Shown: positions 1-11,636 of the stretch, piece by piece
Numbering within the stretch: position 1 is the stretch's first letter
Layout of the letters: each line of letters starts with the position of its first letter
From: Salinibaculum litoreum
Lineage (GTDB): Archaea; Halobacteriota; Halobacteria; Halobacteriales; Haloarculaceae
Direction: 5' to 3'
Length of the DNA stretch: 64,000 nucleotides
Assembly: GCA_009789175.1 (NCBI GenBank)
Contig: CP046866.1
Location: 2,356,001 to 2,420,000, forward strand
Program-made: the position numbers and the translations under genes
The notes under the pieces: generated by a model
Told to the model about the DNA's origin: nothing
The model's input: only the letters and a program-made list of their open reading frames with translations
The model's database searches: none

Positions 1-133
1 CACGGACTTGCTCGATGACCTCGGCGCGTGGGTGCCCGACCTGCGTATCGAGCGCCTGCCCGAGGCCAGCCACTGGGTGCAAGCCGACGAGCCAGAGCGC
101 GTCAACGAGTTGCTGGTGGACTTTCTGGCGTAG
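1..133 (+). CDS. Alpha/beta hydrolase, C-terminal fragment
   Basis: Only the last 43 residues lie in the window; the gene starts upstream. The readable end contains GAWVPDLRIERLPEASHW, with the Ser-His-Trp context typical of the catalytic histidine of alpha/beta hydrolases, followed by a helix ending in NELLVDFLA. This is the usual C-terminus of epoxide-hydrolase or haloalkane-dehalogenase type family members. The substrate cannot be read from this fragment. It runs convergently into the beta-propeller gene, with only six bases between the stop codons. Confidence 0.7.
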   Translation, partial: TDLLDDLGAWVPDLRIERLPEASHWVQADEPERVNELLVDFLA

Positions 134-139
134 AGACCC

Positions 140-1426
140 TCATTCCTCGCCACGTCGGCCGAGCAGGTAGCCAGTCCCACCCAGGGCAGCGAGCGTCCCG
201 AAGACGCCAAAGCCCGGCCCGTTCTCCCCGTCGGTCTCGTCGGAAGGCGTTGCCGTCGCCGTCCCGGTCGGCGTCGTCTCGCCTCCGTCTGCAGTCGCCG
301 CCGTGCTCGCCCACTCGCCGTGGTGGCCGAGCGTCCCCAGTTGCACGCGTGAGCCGTCACTGGAGGCGTCGACACCCGCATCCAGCGCGTAGACGCTGCC
401 GTCTCCGCTTCCCACGTAGGCGGTGCCGTCGACCACTGTCGGCGAGGACTCCACCACGTCGCCGGTCTCGTAGGTCCGCTCTACCCCGCCCCCGCCTGCA
501 TCGAGGACGTAGACGGTGCCGTCCCCGCTCCCGACGACGAGGACATCGCCGGCCACGGTCGGTGACGACGAGACCTGACCGAGCGATGGGTCGGTCCACT
601 CCTCGCTCCCGTCGGAGAGCGCCAGCGCCCGGACGCCGCCGGTGAACCTGCCGACGTAGACGATGCCGTCCCTGACCGTCGGGGAGGAGTTGATGGCCCC
701 GGCGTCGACAGCCCACTCGTCAGTCCCCTCGGTGGCATCCAGCGCGTAGACGCGACCACTCCCGTCGGTGACGACGAGGACGCCATCTGCGACCGTCGGC
801 GAGGAGAAGACGGACGCCTCGGTCCCGTAGGTCCACTCCTCCCCGCCCTCACCTGCATCCAGTGCGTAGACGGTGTCGTCGTAGCTTCCGACGTAGACCA
901 CGCCATCGACAATCGTCGGCGAGGAGAATATCCGGTCGTCCGTTCCGTAGGTCCACTCCTCCTCGCCCTCGCGTGCATCTATCGCATGGACCGTCCCGTC
1001 GTTACTCCCGACGTAGACAGTACCCTCGAAGGCAGTCGGGGAGGAACGGACCGCTCCGTCGGTCTCGTAGGTCCACTCCTCCTCGCCCTCGCTTGCGTCC
1101 AGCGCGTAGACTGTTCCGTCGTCACTCCCGATGTAGACCGCGCCATCGACGACCGACGGCGAGGAGATAACTGTCCCGTCAGTCGTGTAGGTCCATTCCT
1201 CGCTTCCGTCGGCGGCATCGAGCGCGTAGACGGTGCCGTCCCCGCTCCCGGCGTAGACGGTGCCATCGACGACGGTTGGCGAAGACGTAACGCGACTGCC
1301 GACTGGGGCAGTCCATTCGGGGTCGTCGGCCTGCTGCCCGGCGGCGATGCCCGAGGCAGTTGGGAGGAGTAAACCGAGGCCGACAGCGGTGCCTGTCCGG
1401 AGAATATCACGGCGAGAGCGTCTCAT
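140..1426 (-). CDS. PQQ-like beta-propeller repeat protein, exported and PGF-CTERM anchored
   Basis: A 428-residue secreted protein. The N-terminus has a twin-arginine motif (RRSRRDILRTG) and a hydrophobic stretch, so it is probably exported folded by Tat. The body has eight near-identical units of about 38-40 residues, each with SSPTVxDGxVYxGSxDGTVYALDA and EEWTY, as in PQQ-like/BamB propellers. A Thr-rich linker leads to PGF, a hydrophobic helix and a GRRGEE tail, the PGF-CTERM signal that archaeosortase A cuts and replaces with a lipid anchor. Nothing shows that it binds PQQ or has enzymatic activity; a structural or scaffolding surface role is equally possible. ATG at 1426 is preferred to an in-frame TTG one codon earlier. 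Confidence 0.85.
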   Translation of the reverse strand: MRRSRRDILRTGTAVGLGLLLPTASGIAAGQQADDPEWTAPVGSRVTSSPTVVDGTVYAGSGDGTVYALDAADGSEEWTYTTDGTVISSPSVVDGAVYIGSDDGTVYALDASEGEEEWTYETDGAVRSSPTAFEGTVYVGSNDGTVHAIDAREGEEEWTYGTDDRIFSSPTIVDGVVYVGSYDDTVYALDAGEGGEEWTYGTEASVFSSPTVADGVLVVTDGSGRVYALDATEGTDEWAVDAGAINSSPTVRDGIVYVGRFTGGVRALALSDGSEEWTDPSLGQVSSSPTVAGDVLVVGSGDGTVYVLDAGGGGVERTYETGDVVESSPTVVDGTAYVGSGDGSVYALDAGVDASSDGSRVQLGTLGHHGEWASTAATADGGETTPTGTATATPSDETDGENGPGFGVFGTLAALGGTGYLLGRRGEE

Positions 1427-1489
1427 CAACAGTGAGATGCGAGCGTAGAACAGTAAGGCTATCGGGGACTCAAAGAGGCGTTTGTCCCT

Positions 1490-3654
<2,165 letters not shown>

Positions 3655-3846
3655 GATTGCTATTCGGAAATGAAATCTTCGCTGTAGCCAAATCACACTA
3701 TTGGATGTGTGAACTTTTTTCTCAGCGGGCGGTACACCGCGGTTCGGTATCGACGGCTCACGGGGAAATGGTGTTGCAGCGACATAAAAACGGGGGCGGC
3801 ATATCGGGGGGGATGACGGCACCCGCCCGGCAAGAAGAGAGCCGGC

Positions 3847-4668
3847 TCAGGCGCGTGAGGAACCCCTCTCCAGCACCGTGTCGTCGAACTCCGCCGGTGC
3901 AGTGCCCTCACGGGCAAAGGTATAGAGTGCGACCTTCGCGATTGCACCCAGGGTGTAGCCAGCCAGCACGCCGGCGGCGAGCACGAGACCCGCAACGGCG
4001 ATACCAGCGGCGAAGATGGACCCCTCCGGACTGATGACGAACACGGCGACCAGGGCGACAAACCCGGGCAATGCGAGCAGGAAGCTGACGATGCCGACAC
4101 CGAACTCGGAGCCGATAGACTCACCCCACGTGTCACGGACCAGTCGGCCGCTCTCCTGAACCATGGTGGTCGGCCCGGCGTCCTCGAAGACGATGACCGG
4201 GATGACGAAATACGTCAGTGCAGCCCAGCCCAGACTGAGCAGGGCCGTGATAATCGTCCCGACGATGTCACTGGATTCCTCGAGGGCACGCAACAGCAGG
4301 CCAACGATGGCGCTCAGGACAGCCCATGCCAGCAGCGCCCACAGGTGGCCGGCCGCCGCACGGAACGCACCCGTGACCGAGGGGTCCCGACCGGCGAAGG
4401 TCTCACGGGCCGCCCAGGAGAGGGCCGCGATAGAGAACGCAGCGAGAAAGCTCGTACCGACGTAGACGCCAAAGAGTGTGGCGAGGACAATCGGCAGTGA
4501 CTCGCTTCCACCAGTCGCGACGAACCCCCCGATGGCCGTGAGGACGAAGGCTGCCATGGCCACGCCACCGACGAGCGGATAGACCGCCAGCCCGGGGTTG
4601 TGCCGGAGGACCGATGCGCTCTGTCCGGCGAGTCGGAACCCCGTTCCGAGACGGCCTCGAAGACTCAC
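3847..4668 (-). CDS. Polytopic membrane protein of a haloarchaeal family (DUF6159-like)
   Basis: About 273 residues with around six hydrophobic helices, rich in Ala, Gly and Val, and with long amphipathic spacers such as SLRGRLGTGFRLAGQSASVLR at the front. The layout resembles haloarchaeal DUF6159/DUF7847-type membrane proteins, whose function is unknown. I chose the GTG at 4668 because a strong Shine-Dalgarno (GGAGGTG) lies six bases before it. A longer ATG start at 4758 would add a 30-residue stretch unlike the family and would swallow that site. It stands alone between katG and the aldo/keto reductase. Confidence 0.7.
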   Translation of the reverse strand: MSLRGRLGTGFRLAGQSASVLRHNPGLAVYPLVGGVAMAAFVLTAIGGFVATGGSESLPIVLATLFGVYVGTSFLAAFSIAALSWAARETFAGRDPSVTGAFRAAAGHLWALLAWAVLSAIVGLLLRALEESSDIVGTIITALLSLGWAALTYFVIPVIVFEDAGPTTMVQESGRLVRDTWGESIGSEFGVGIVSFLLALPGFVALVAVFVISPEGSIFAAGIAVAGLVLAAGVLAGYTLGAIAKVALYTFAREGTAPAEFDDTVLERGSSRA

Positions 4669-4804
4669 GAGACCCACCTCCGTGGCCCCGACAGCCGGGA
4701 GACCGGGAGGGCAATCGTAGACAAGCTCATTGTACTCGGACAGACACGTGTCACGCACCTAAACCTAGACCCGCAGTTGCTCGGACAGCAAGTGGACACA
4801 ACGC

Positions 4805-5644
4805 TTATGAGAGGCGGGCGTACTCGTCGTCGGTCAACTCGATGTTCGTGGCGGCGACGTTCTCTTCGAGGTGCTCGACGCTTCCGGTGCCGGGAATCGG
4901 CAGGGTCACGTCCGAGTGCTCCAGCAGCCAGGCCAGCGCAATCTGATAGCGGGTCGCGTCGTGGGCGGCAGCCACCTCATCGAGCGTGTCGCCAACCTCG
5001 CCCAGGTCGCCGCCGCCAAGCGGGAAATAGGAGAGGTAGCCGATGCCGTACTCCTCGCAGGCTTCGAGGACGTGTTCGCTGTGGCGGTCGGCGACGCTGT
5101 ACTCGTTTTGGACAGTCGCAACCTCGACGTGGTCGCGAGCGGTCTCCAGTTCGTCGACGCCGACGTTCGAGAGTCCGACGTGGTCGATTATCCCCTCGTC
5201 TTTCAGTTCGGCCAGCGCCTGCACGCTCTCCTCGAAGGGAACGTCGTCGTCTGGCGCGTGGTACTGGAAGAGGTCGATGCTGTCGACGCCCAGTCGGTCG
5301 CGACTGACAAGGGCCTGGTTGTGGAGATACTGGGGGTCGCCGTGACGAATCCAGTCGCCGTCGACGTTGCGGAGCAGGCCCGCCTTCGTCGCGACCACGG
5401 CCGAATCCGTGACACCAGCCTCACGGATGAGCCGCTCGCTGACGCCGGGACCGTACGAGTCGGCGGTGTCGATGAAGTCGACGCCGCTGTCGACGGCTCG
5501 CCGGAGGACTTCCCGGGCCGTCTCCTCGTCGTCGGGACGGCCGATGACATCCTCGCCGGTGATGCGCATCGCGCCGTAGCCCAGTCGGTGTACGGTCAGT
5601 TCACCGCCGATGTCGAAGGTGTCGCTCTCGTTGTGTATCGCCAT
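4805..5644 (-). CDS. Aldo/keto reductase
   Basis: A 279-residue TIM-barrel NAD(P)H-dependent oxidoreductase. The start RLGYGAMRITG, the catalytic Asp-Tyr pair in FIDTADSYGPGVSE, the Lys in VVATKAG and the His in DSIDLFQYHAPDDD give the full family tetrad. The C-terminal IPGTGSVEHLEENVAATNIELTDDE is the NADP-binding end. The physiological substrate (aldehyde, ketone or sugar) is not indicated by the neighbours. It is divergent from the cinA-like gene across about 130 bases that should hold both promoters. Confidence 0.93.
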   Translation of the reverse strand: MAIHNESDTFDIGGELTVHRLGYGAMRITGEDVIGRPDDEETAREVLRRAVDSGVDFIDTADSYGPGVSERLIREAGVTDSAVVATKAGLLRNVDGDWIRHGDPQYLHNQALVSRDRLGVDSIDLFQYHAPDDDVPFEESVQALAELKDEGIIDHVGLSNVGVDELETARDHVEVATVQNEYSVADRHSEHVLEACEEYGIGYLSYFPLGGGDLGEVGDTLDEVAAAHDATRYQIALAWLLEHSDVTLPIPGTGSVEHLEENVAATNIELTDDEYARLS

Positions 5645-5778
5645 AGCCGGAGTTGGACCGACAGCCGGAAAATACCAGCGTGTACGCGCCAGCGGCTAGC
5701 CCCCGTGGTCCCGGAGTGCGGACCGCCGGCCGGTGCCGACGAAACGGCTATGCCGCCGGGCCCGCTTGCGTCCAGTAG

Positions 5779-6540
5779 ATGGAGGTCGCATTGCTGACCA
5801 TCGGCGACGAACTGCTCGCGGGTGATACGACCAACACCAACGGCAGCTGGCTCGCCGAGCGCCTGACCGAGCGCGGGGTGACGGTCACGCGCATCCTCAC
5901 GATTCCCGACGACCGCGCGCTCATCGCCGACCGGGTGCGGGACTACGCCGACGCCTTCGATGCCGTCGTCGTCACCGGCGGGCTGGGCGGCACACCGGAC
6001 GACGTGACCGTCGAAGCGGTAGCAGATGCGTTCGACCGCGAACTGGTGGTCAGCGAGCAGGCACTCACACAGGTCCGGGCCCGACTGGCCGACCTCCCCG
6101 ACAGCGTCCCCGACCTCGACCTGGAGCCCGCAGCCGAGGCGACAATCCCCGAGGGGAGCCGTCCACTGTTGAACCCCGAGGGGCTGGCTCCGGGCTGTGT
6201 CGTGGAGAACGTCTACGTCTTCCCCGGGATTCCACGGGAACTCAAGGCCATGTTCGGCGAGGTCGCCGAGGAGTTCAGCGGGGAAGCGGTCTCGGAGTTT
6301 CTCTACACGGAGGAACCGGAGGCGAACATCGTCCCGACGCTTGAGACCGTCGCCACGGAGTTCGACGCCACCGTCGGCTGTTACCCCGACCGCGACGCGC
6401 GACACAACCGCCTGAAGGTGACCGCAACCGACGAGGAGACCCTCGCGAAAGCGTGCGAGCACCTGCGCGAAGAGATTGCCGTCAGCGAGACGCCCATCGA
6501 GCGAGACTGGAACCGCGGCAACGCCTACGGCGAGGAGTGA
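5779..6540 (+). CDS. CinA N-terminal-type protein (molybdopterin-binding fold)
   Basis: A 253-residue protein made of the MoCF/MogA-like domain found in the N-terminal half of CinA: LTIGDELLAGDTTNTNGSWLAERL, then VVVTGGLGGTPDDVTVEAVADAF with the GGxGxTPDD signature, and a later PGIPRELKAMF segment. The C-terminal nicotinamide-nucleotide amidase domain of bacterial CinA is absent, as is usual for archaeal homologues. In other organisms the domain is linked to ADP-ribose or nucleotide repair; its exact role here is not known. Confidence 0.85.
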   Translation: MEVALLTIGDELLAGDTTNTNGSWLAERLTERGVTVTRILTIPDDRALIADRVRDYADAFDAVVVTGGLGGTPDDVTVEAVADAFDRELVVSEQALTQVRARLADLPDSVPDLDLEPAAEATIPEGSRPLLNPEGLAPGCVVENVYVFPGIPRELKAMFGEVAEEFSGEAVSEFLYTEEPEANIVPTLETVATEFDATVGCYPDRDARHNRLKVTATDEETLAKACEHLREEIAVSETPIERDWNRGNAYGEE

Positions 6541-6558
6541 GACCGGCGGAGTGCTCGC

Positions 6559-7095
6559 TCACTTATCATTCCGTTCGACCCACTCGGCGTACTCCTCACT
6601 GACAGCGTCCATATCTATCTCGTCGGCAGGCCGCTCGACACCGTCGAGTGCGGCCTCCAACTGTCGCATCGCGACGAAGGCGGATGTCGGTGTCACCTGG
6701 AACTGCTGGGAGTAGCTATCAGTCACCGCCTCGGACTCCAGCATCTCACCGCTCGCTTTGACCAGGTCCGCGATGTGCACGTCGTCGAGGAGCATCGAAA
6801 TCGCAACGGAGGCATCCGGGGAGAGCGGGACCTGCTTGACCCCCATTTTCGGCAGGCGTTCCTGGAGTGTGGCGACGCCGTCGTGTGCGTCGGCGAACGT
6901 CTCTTCACCCATCGAGAACTGGAGGGAGATGGCGGCGTCGCTGTCACCTGTGGCCCGTTCGAGTTCGCTCTGGATGTGCTCGTACAGTTGTTCGGCCTGT
7001 TGCTCGGACAGTTCGAACCGGACGATACCGTCCGGGTCGTACGCAACCGGAATTTTCACCTCGGGCACAACAGGGTCGGTCGTCTCGCTGTCCAT
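6559..7095 (-). CDS. Hypothetical acidic protein
   Basis: A 178-residue soluble, acidic protein of unknown function. Residues 20-45 (VRFELSEQQAEQLYEHIQSE) look helical and amphipathic, and the C-terminus is strongly acidic. There is no signal peptide, membrane segment or metal motif. ATG 7095 is preferred because upstream in-frame sequence is not protein-like. The gene ends 18 bases from the convergent cinA-like gene and starts about 110 bases from the end of ilvE, on the same strand. Confidence 0.65.
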   Translation of the reverse strand: MDSETTDPVVPEVKIPVAYDPDGIVRFELSEQQAEQLYEHIQSELERATGDSDAAISLQFSMGEETFADAHDGVATLQERLPKMGVKQVPLSPDASVAISMLLDDVHIADLVKASGEMLESEAVTDSYSQQFQVTPTSAFVAMRQLEAALDGVERPADEIDMDAVSEEYAEWVERNDK

Positions 7096-7208
7096 CGTCA
7101 CGCACCCCCATACGAACCCGCTCCATTTCAATGTCAGCGCTGCTGGATGGTCGGAATAGAGCGGCCCAGACTCGCCCGCCCGAAAAGAATCCGCTGTACT
7201 GAGGCCAC

Positions 7209-8147
7209 TCACACCGGCTTGAACCACTCGTCGTACTCCTCGGGGGCCTCGTCGAGGATGTCGAAGAACGTCGTCTGAATCTCGTCGGTGATGGGACCTT
7301 TCGTCCCCTCGCCGATCTGGTTGTCGTCGACGCTGCGAATCGGGGTGACCTCCGCGGCAGTGCCGGTGAAGAACAGTTCGTCGGCCGTGTAGAGTTCACT
7401 CCGGGAGATAGTCGCGTCGTCGTGGACCTCGTAGCCGAGGTCCTCGGCGATCTGGATGACCGACTGTCGGGTGATACCGTCGAGAATCGACTCGGCGAGA
7501 CCGGGCGTGTAGAGTTCGCCGTCCCGGACGAGGAAGATGTTCTCGCCGGGACCCTCGGCGACGTTGCCCTCCTTGTTGAGGACGATGGCCTCGACGTAGT
7601 CGTTGCCTTTCGCCTCAAGCGAGGCGAGCACGCTGTTGATGTACGCGCCGGTCGTTTTTGCGTTCGTGGGAATCTGACTGGACGCGTGTTTGCGCCACGA
7701 GGAGATGGTGACATCGACGCCCTCTTTCAGTGCTTCCTCGCCGAGGTAGGCACCCCAGGGCCAGACGCCGATTGCGACCTGCACATCCGAATCCGAGGGG
7801 TTCAGTCCGAGCGGGCCGTAGCCATAGAAGGCAATCGGGCGGATATAACAGGAGTCAAGCCCCTCACGCTGGATGAGTTCGACCGTCGCGTCGGTGATTT
7901 CCTCGGGGTCGAAGGGAATATCCATGTCGTAGGGCTTCGCGGAGTCGTAGAACCGTTCGAGGTGTTCCTCCCAGCGGAAGATAGCGGGGCCGTCGTCGGT
8001 GTCGTAACAGCGCACGCCCTCGAAGACGCCGGTCCCGTAGTGCAGTCCGTGCGTGAGGACGTGGACCTGAGCATCCTCGAAGTCGACGAACTCGCCGTCG
8101 AGCCAGAGTTCGTCGACGCCTTCGTACATCTCCGGGCGGTCGCTCAT
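7209..8147 (-). CDS. ilvE: Branched-chain amino acid aminotransferase
   Basis: A 312-residue class IV PLP-dependent aminotransferase that makes the last step of Leu, Ile and Val synthesis and the first of their degradation. The family marks are HYGTGVFEGVRCY near residue 35, the PLP-lysine region QIPTNAKTTGAYINSV, the phosphate-cup segment VAEGPGENIF and TRQSVIQIAEDLGYEV. Length is normal. It lies downstream of ribB on the same strand, but 197 bases apart, so it probably has its own promoter. Confidence 0.95.
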   Translation of the reverse strand: MSDRPEMYEGVDELWLDGEFVDFEDAQVHVLTHGLHYGTGVFEGVRCYDTDDGPAIFRWEEHLERFYDSAKPYDMDIPFDPEEITDATVELIQREGLDSCYIRPIAFYGYGPLGLNPSDSDVQVAIGVWPWGAYLGEEALKEGVDVTISSWRKHASSQIPTNAKTTGAYINSVLASLEAKGNDYVEAIVLNKEGNVAEGPGENIFLVRDGELYTPGLAESILDGITRQSVIQIAEDLGYEVHDDATISRSELYTADELFFTGTAAEVTPIRSVDDNQIGEGTKGPITDEIQTTFFDILDEAPEEYDEWFKPV

Positions 8148-8344
8148 CGTCGACCACCCCGGCGCAGACAGGAGCGTGCGCCCCCAGTCGCGTACTGCCG
8201 CTCACGCTTCGAGGCGCTCGCGTATCCGTCCGTACCGCCAGTCTCGTCGAATCCCATATCCGACAATCTGTGGCCACGGTTAAGAGTCTTGACGGTCCGG
8301 CCCGGCGACACGCCGGTCGAGCGACACCGGCGGCCTGTCGACCG

Positions 8345-9019
8345 CTACTGGAACCGGTCGACCAGCGCCGACCCCTCGACGTAGGGAATGTCGTGCCGTG
8401 CGGCGTAGGCCTGGGCCGCGGCCGACGGGAGCGCCTCGCCGGTCTCGTCGTCGAGCATCTCGCAAACGACGACCGCAGGCGGGACATCCGCGGCCGCTGC
8501 GAGTGCGATGCCGAGTTCGGTGTGGCCCTCCCGCTCCGCGAGCAGGTTCGGGGCCGCACGCAGCAGGTGGACGTGGCCGGGCGAGCGGAACGTCTCCGGG
8601 AAATCCACGTCGTCTGGGTCGGCTGCAGCGTCCGCGAGGGCGGTAATTGTCAGCGCGCGGTCCTCGTCGGTGATGCCGGTGTGAGTGTCGCGGTGGTTGA
8701 CCGTCAGCGAGAACGACGAGCGGTCGTCGTACCCGAGATTGTGGTCGGCCGCCGCCGGGTGGTCGAGTACCTCCTGCAGGAACGGCAACTCGAAGGTCCG
8801 TGCCACCGCATCCGAGAGTGCGACACAGACCAGTCCGCCGGCGTCGTTGCGCATCCGGGCGACGGCGGCAGGCGTCACCGCACCCGCAGGGTAGACGAGG
8901 TCCGTTTCGCCCTCGCGGTCTGCGGCATCGTGGATACAGACGGGCTGGCCCCGCCGGAACGCTTCGAGCGCACTCTCGACACCGCCCTGTGTTCGGGGCA
9001 TGTCACCGCTGCTCGACAT
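8345..9019 (-). CDS. ribB: 3,4-dihydroxy-2-butanone 4-phosphate synthase
   Basis: A 224-residue enzyme that converts ribulose 5-phosphate to dihydroxybutanone phosphate plus formate, supplying the four-carbon unit of riboflavin. The metal and substrate motif [15 protein letters not shown] is near residue 30, with [24 protein letters not shown] and [26 protein letters not shown] further on. It follows rbkR directly, so the two are cotranscribed. ATG 9019 overlaps the rbkR stop by 17 bases; ATG 9001, giving MPRTQGG, begins two bases past that stop and is an equally good start. Confidence 0.95.
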   Translation of the reverse strand: MSSSGDMPRTQGGVESALEAFRRGQPVCIHDAADREGETDLVYPAGAVTPAAVARMRNDAGGLVCVALSDAVARTFELPFLQEVLDHPAAADHNLGYDDRSSFSLTVNHRDTHTGITDEDRALTITALADAAADPDDVDFPETFRSPGHVHLLRAAPNLLAEREGHTELGIALAAAADVPPAVVVCEMLDDETGEALPSAAAQAYAARHDIPYVEGSALVDRFQ

Positions 9020-9698
9020 CGACAGTCACCTCGTCGTCGTCCTGGAGTCCGAGCGTGTCCCGGAGCCGGTCGGGGGCGATGACCTCAAGATGGTCGTCGC
9101 CGTGATGGGTCCGTTCCGGTGCGATGACGTGTGCCGGCTCGTAGCGGTCCTCGGCGATGATGGTCGCCGGATAGCAGTAGGCCGGCCCGTAGGTCCGCTC
9201 TTCGTCCTCCCAGCCGTCGATGGTGATTGGCTCGATGGCACCCAGGTGGGCGCGCCGGCGGACGCTCTCCTCGGTGAGGTCGATATTGAGCGTCCCGGGA
9301 TAGGGTTCGTAGCCGAGTAACTCCGTGAACTGTCGCATGTAGCCCGACAGCGTGATGTAGTGACGACCTTCGCCCATCCCGCTGGTGATGACGCCGGTCA
9401 GGGAGACGCCGGCGTCGCGCTCGAAGAGGCGGCGATAGTCGGCGTACTCGGCCTGCAGGCGACGCTCGCCAGCAGTCGTTACCTCGACCCACTGGCCGTC
9501 GCTGACGATGTCACGCTCCAGATAGCCCTCCTCGTCGAGGCGCTGGAGGCGTCGCGAGGCGGTCTGGGTCGACGCGTCCAGCCGCCCGGCGAGGTCCGAA
9601 CAGGAAAGTTTCTCCGTCCCGTCGAGCGCCCCGAGCAGGGCCAGCTCTTTCAGCGTCACCAGCCCGTCTGCGCCGAGCGCTCGCCGTGTCTCTGGCAT
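9003..9698 (-). CDS. rbkR: CTP-dependent riboflavin kinase fused to an HTH domain (RbkR type)
   Basis: A 231-residue two-domain protein. Residues 1-85 form a winged helix ([14 protein letters not shown], then [20 protein letters not shown]) that should bind DNA. Residues 95-231 are the archaeal riboflavin kinase domain (DUF120), which makes FMN using [35 protein letters not shown]-type ending with [19 protein letters not shown]. This architecture is the known archaeal regulator of riboflavin synthesis and transport genes. The neighbouring ribB is the expected target, and a direct repeat lies across its own promoter. Confidence 0.93.
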   Translation of the reverse strand: MPETRRALGADGLVTLKELALLGALDGTEKLSCSDLAGRLDASTQTASRRLQRLDEEGYLERDIVSDGQWVEVTTAGERRLQAEYADYRRLFERDAGVSLTGVITSGMGEGRHYITLSGYMRQFTELLGYEPYPGTLNIDLTEESVRRRAHLGAIEPITIDGWEDEERTYGPAYCYPATIIAEDRYEPAHVIAPERTHHGDDHLEVIAPDRLRDTLGLQDDDEVTVDVEQR

Positions 9699-9718
9699 GT
9701 GTCGGTGTTAGACATCCC

Positions 9719-9738
9719 ACCGGATAAGGATACCGGAT
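9719..9738 (-). promoter_or_regulatory. Candidate RbkR operator over the rbkR promoter
   Basis: Two exact copies of ACCGGAT (9719-9725 and 9732-9738) in direct orientation, 13 bp apart centre to centre, with AAGGAT between. On the minus strand the TTAT at 9724-9727, spanning the first repeat and the spacer, sits about 27 bases before the rbkR ATG, so the repeat straddles the likely TATA box. Binding there would shut off the rbkR-ribB operon. The repeat is seen; the operator role is inferred. Confidence 0.5.
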
Positions 9739-9867
9739 GTGTGATGCATAACGCAACCGTTACAGTATCGGCAGGGAAGCAAAGAGCGATGTCCGGGACG
9801 GCAACTGTCGTGGGATATCCAACTCGGGTGCGAGACATCATAACGCTGTCGGGAACCGGGGGTAGAA

Positions 9868-10665
9868 TCAGTCAGTGCCGTCCGCATTCGGCGGGCCCTC
9901 TCCGGTGGCGTCACTGCTGGTGTCGGGGGCAGCGCCATCGGAGGAATCGGTGACAGCCTCACCGGCGGCATCGGCCGGTCCATCCGACTCGCCAGGTGTC
10001 TCCTCGGCGGTCTCCTCCTCAACCGTCGCGGACTGGCCATCGGCGTCGGCAGGTGTCTCGACACCCTGCTTATCGAGAAGTTGTGTGAGTCCAGTGTCGC
10101 TTGTCTCGCCGAAGCCGGCGCTGAGCACGCGTGTGAGGGCATCTTCGAGGCTCTCGTCGGATTCTGTGTACTCGTCGGGTTCGACCTCGATGACGAACCC
10201 GGTGGTGATGTTCGGAGCCGTCGGGAGAAAGAGCAGGTCACGGCCGTCTTCGGTCTTCTTTCCGGTTTTGAACGCGGTCATGCGCATCCCGTGCCAGGTT
10301 TCGACCTTGACCGGGGCCTGGAGTTCGTCGGTGCCCGACACAGCCGTCTCGACCGCCATCTTCGAGGCGTTGTAGACGACACGCAGACCGGGCAGGTGGT
10401 TGATGAGATTATCGAGCGTACTCTCGAAGACCGCGCCAAACGCCGTCCGCATCAGGTAGCCGATAGCGAAGACCAGCAGGACGAACACGGCGAGGGTCAG
10501 CGCGACGCGGGCGTAGGCGTCGGCCCAGGCATACTTATCCGGCAAGATTTCCGGTACCGGGATGCCGGCGAGCTGGTTGAAAATCCAGACGACGACGAAC
10601 AGCGTCACCAGTAACGGCGTCAGGATGATGAGCCCGCTCGCGAAATCACGTTTCCAGCTCCCCAT
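9868..10665 (-). CDS. DUF502 family membrane protein
   Basis: A 265-residue protein with two N-terminal membrane helices (about residues 9-29 and 54-76) followed by a soluble part with the family blocks LPGLRVVYNASKMAVETAV, VKVETWHGMRMTAFKTG and LLFLPTAPNITTGFVIEVE. DUF502 proteins are widespread in bacteria and archaea with no settled function. The last 80 residues are a low-complexity Asp/Glu/Ala/Thr tail typical of haloarchaea. It is the neighbour of proline dehydrogenase on the same strand, 44 bases away, and the link between them is unknown. Confidence 0.85.
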   Translation of the reverse strand: MGSWKRDFASGLIILTPLLVTLFVVVWIFNQLAGIPVPEILPDKYAWADAYARVALTLAVFVLLVFAIGYLMRTAFGAVFESTLDNLINHLPGLRVVYNASKMAVETAVSGTDELQAPVKVETWHGMRMTAFKTGKKTEDGRDLLFLPTAPNITTGFVIEVEPDEYTESDESLEDALTRVLSAGFGETSDTGLTQLLDKQGVETPADADGQSATVEEETAEETPGESDGPADAAGEAVTDSSDGAAPDTSSDATGEGPPNADGTD

Positions 10666-10709
10666 CGTGTCTGTCTGGTTACTGGATTGTTATCAGTCTG
10701 TTCGTTTCA

Positions 10710-11540
10710 TCACGGCCGGAGAGCCCTGAGGGCGAATTTTGCGTTATCTACGTTCTCTGTCACGCGACGATAGAAGTACGACAGCCACTTCGAGCCGTAG
10801 GGAGCGTACTGCCAGACGGCCTGACGGCGTGCGAGGTCGCGCTGGGCCCGCTGGCGAACCCCCATCAGCATCTGGACCTCGTAGGGTGTGTCGTACTCCT
10901 GATGGAGCGTCGCCGCCCGCGCCAGCATCGCCGGGTCGTGGCTCCCGACCGCGATGCCGTCGGTGAAGTGCTCGAACATGTATTCGAGGTGGGTCTCGAA
11001 GGCCTCGTCGACGCGGGCGCTGTCCTGGTAGGCGACCTCTGGCGGCGGGTCGTAGGCCCCCTTGACGAGACGAACCTTCCCCGGCAGGTCGGCAAGCCGT
11101 TGGAGGTCCCCGGATGTCCGCTTGAGATTGGCCTGGAGGCACACGCCCACGTTACCGTGCTCGCGGGCGTGGTGTTCGAACGCATCCAGCGTGGCGTCGG
11201 TCGTCGTGTAGTCCTCCATATCAATCCAGACGACGATACCGTGGTCGGAAGCACACTCGACGACGCGAGTCAGTAGCTCCCGAAAGGTGTCCTCGCCGAC
11301 GAACAGCCCCAGTTGGGTGGGCTTGACCGAAAGCCGGGCCCGCAGGTCCGTCTCGGCGACGTCCTCGATGAGCCGGCAGTACGCCTCGGCGTCGGCCTCG
11401 GCGGGCGCACGCTCGTGGTAGTGTTCACCCAGCAGATTGAGGATGACCCCAATGTCGTCGTCGTTCAGCCGGCGGGTGTGCTCTAGCGCACTCGCGGCCG
11501 ACTCACCGGCGACGAAGCGACGCGCCAGCGGCGGTAACAT
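10710..11540 (-). CDS. Proline dehydrogenase
   Basis: A 276-residue FAD-dependent TIM barrel that oxidises proline to pyrroline-5-carboxylate and passes electrons to the quinone pool. Diagnostic blocks are LSVKPTQLGL, VWIDMEDYTTTDATLDAF, GVCLQANLKRTSGDLQRL, KVRLVKGAYDPP, VGSHDPAM, EVQMLMGVRQRAQRDL and YAPYGSKWLSYFYRRV. The start at ATG 11540 (MLPPLARRFVAG) gives the usual N-terminus and has a TTTA box about 26 bases upstream; the longer in-frame reading is not family-like. The partner pyrroline-5-carboxylate dehydrogenase is not in the window. Confidence 0.92.
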   Translation of the reverse strand: MLPPLARRFVAGESAASALEHTRRLNDDDIGVILNLLGEHYHERAPAEADAEAYCRLIEDVAETDLRARLSVKPTQLGLFVGEDTFRELLTRVVECASDHGIVVWIDMEDYTTTDATLDAFEHHAREHGNVGVCLQANLKRTSGDLQRLADLPGKVRLVKGAYDPPPEVAYQDSARVDEAFETHLEYMFEHFTDGIAVGSHDPAMLARAATLHQEYDTPYEVQMLMGVRQRAQRDLARRQAVWQYAPYGSKWLSYFYRRVTENVDNAKFALRALRP

Positions 11541-11636
11541 GCTACATACTACGGACGCCCGGAGTAAATCGGTATCGGCGACGGCAGTGCGTCGAAAATC
11601 CCGGCTGTTAAGGGCCACCGTCGTGACCCGGCGGGT

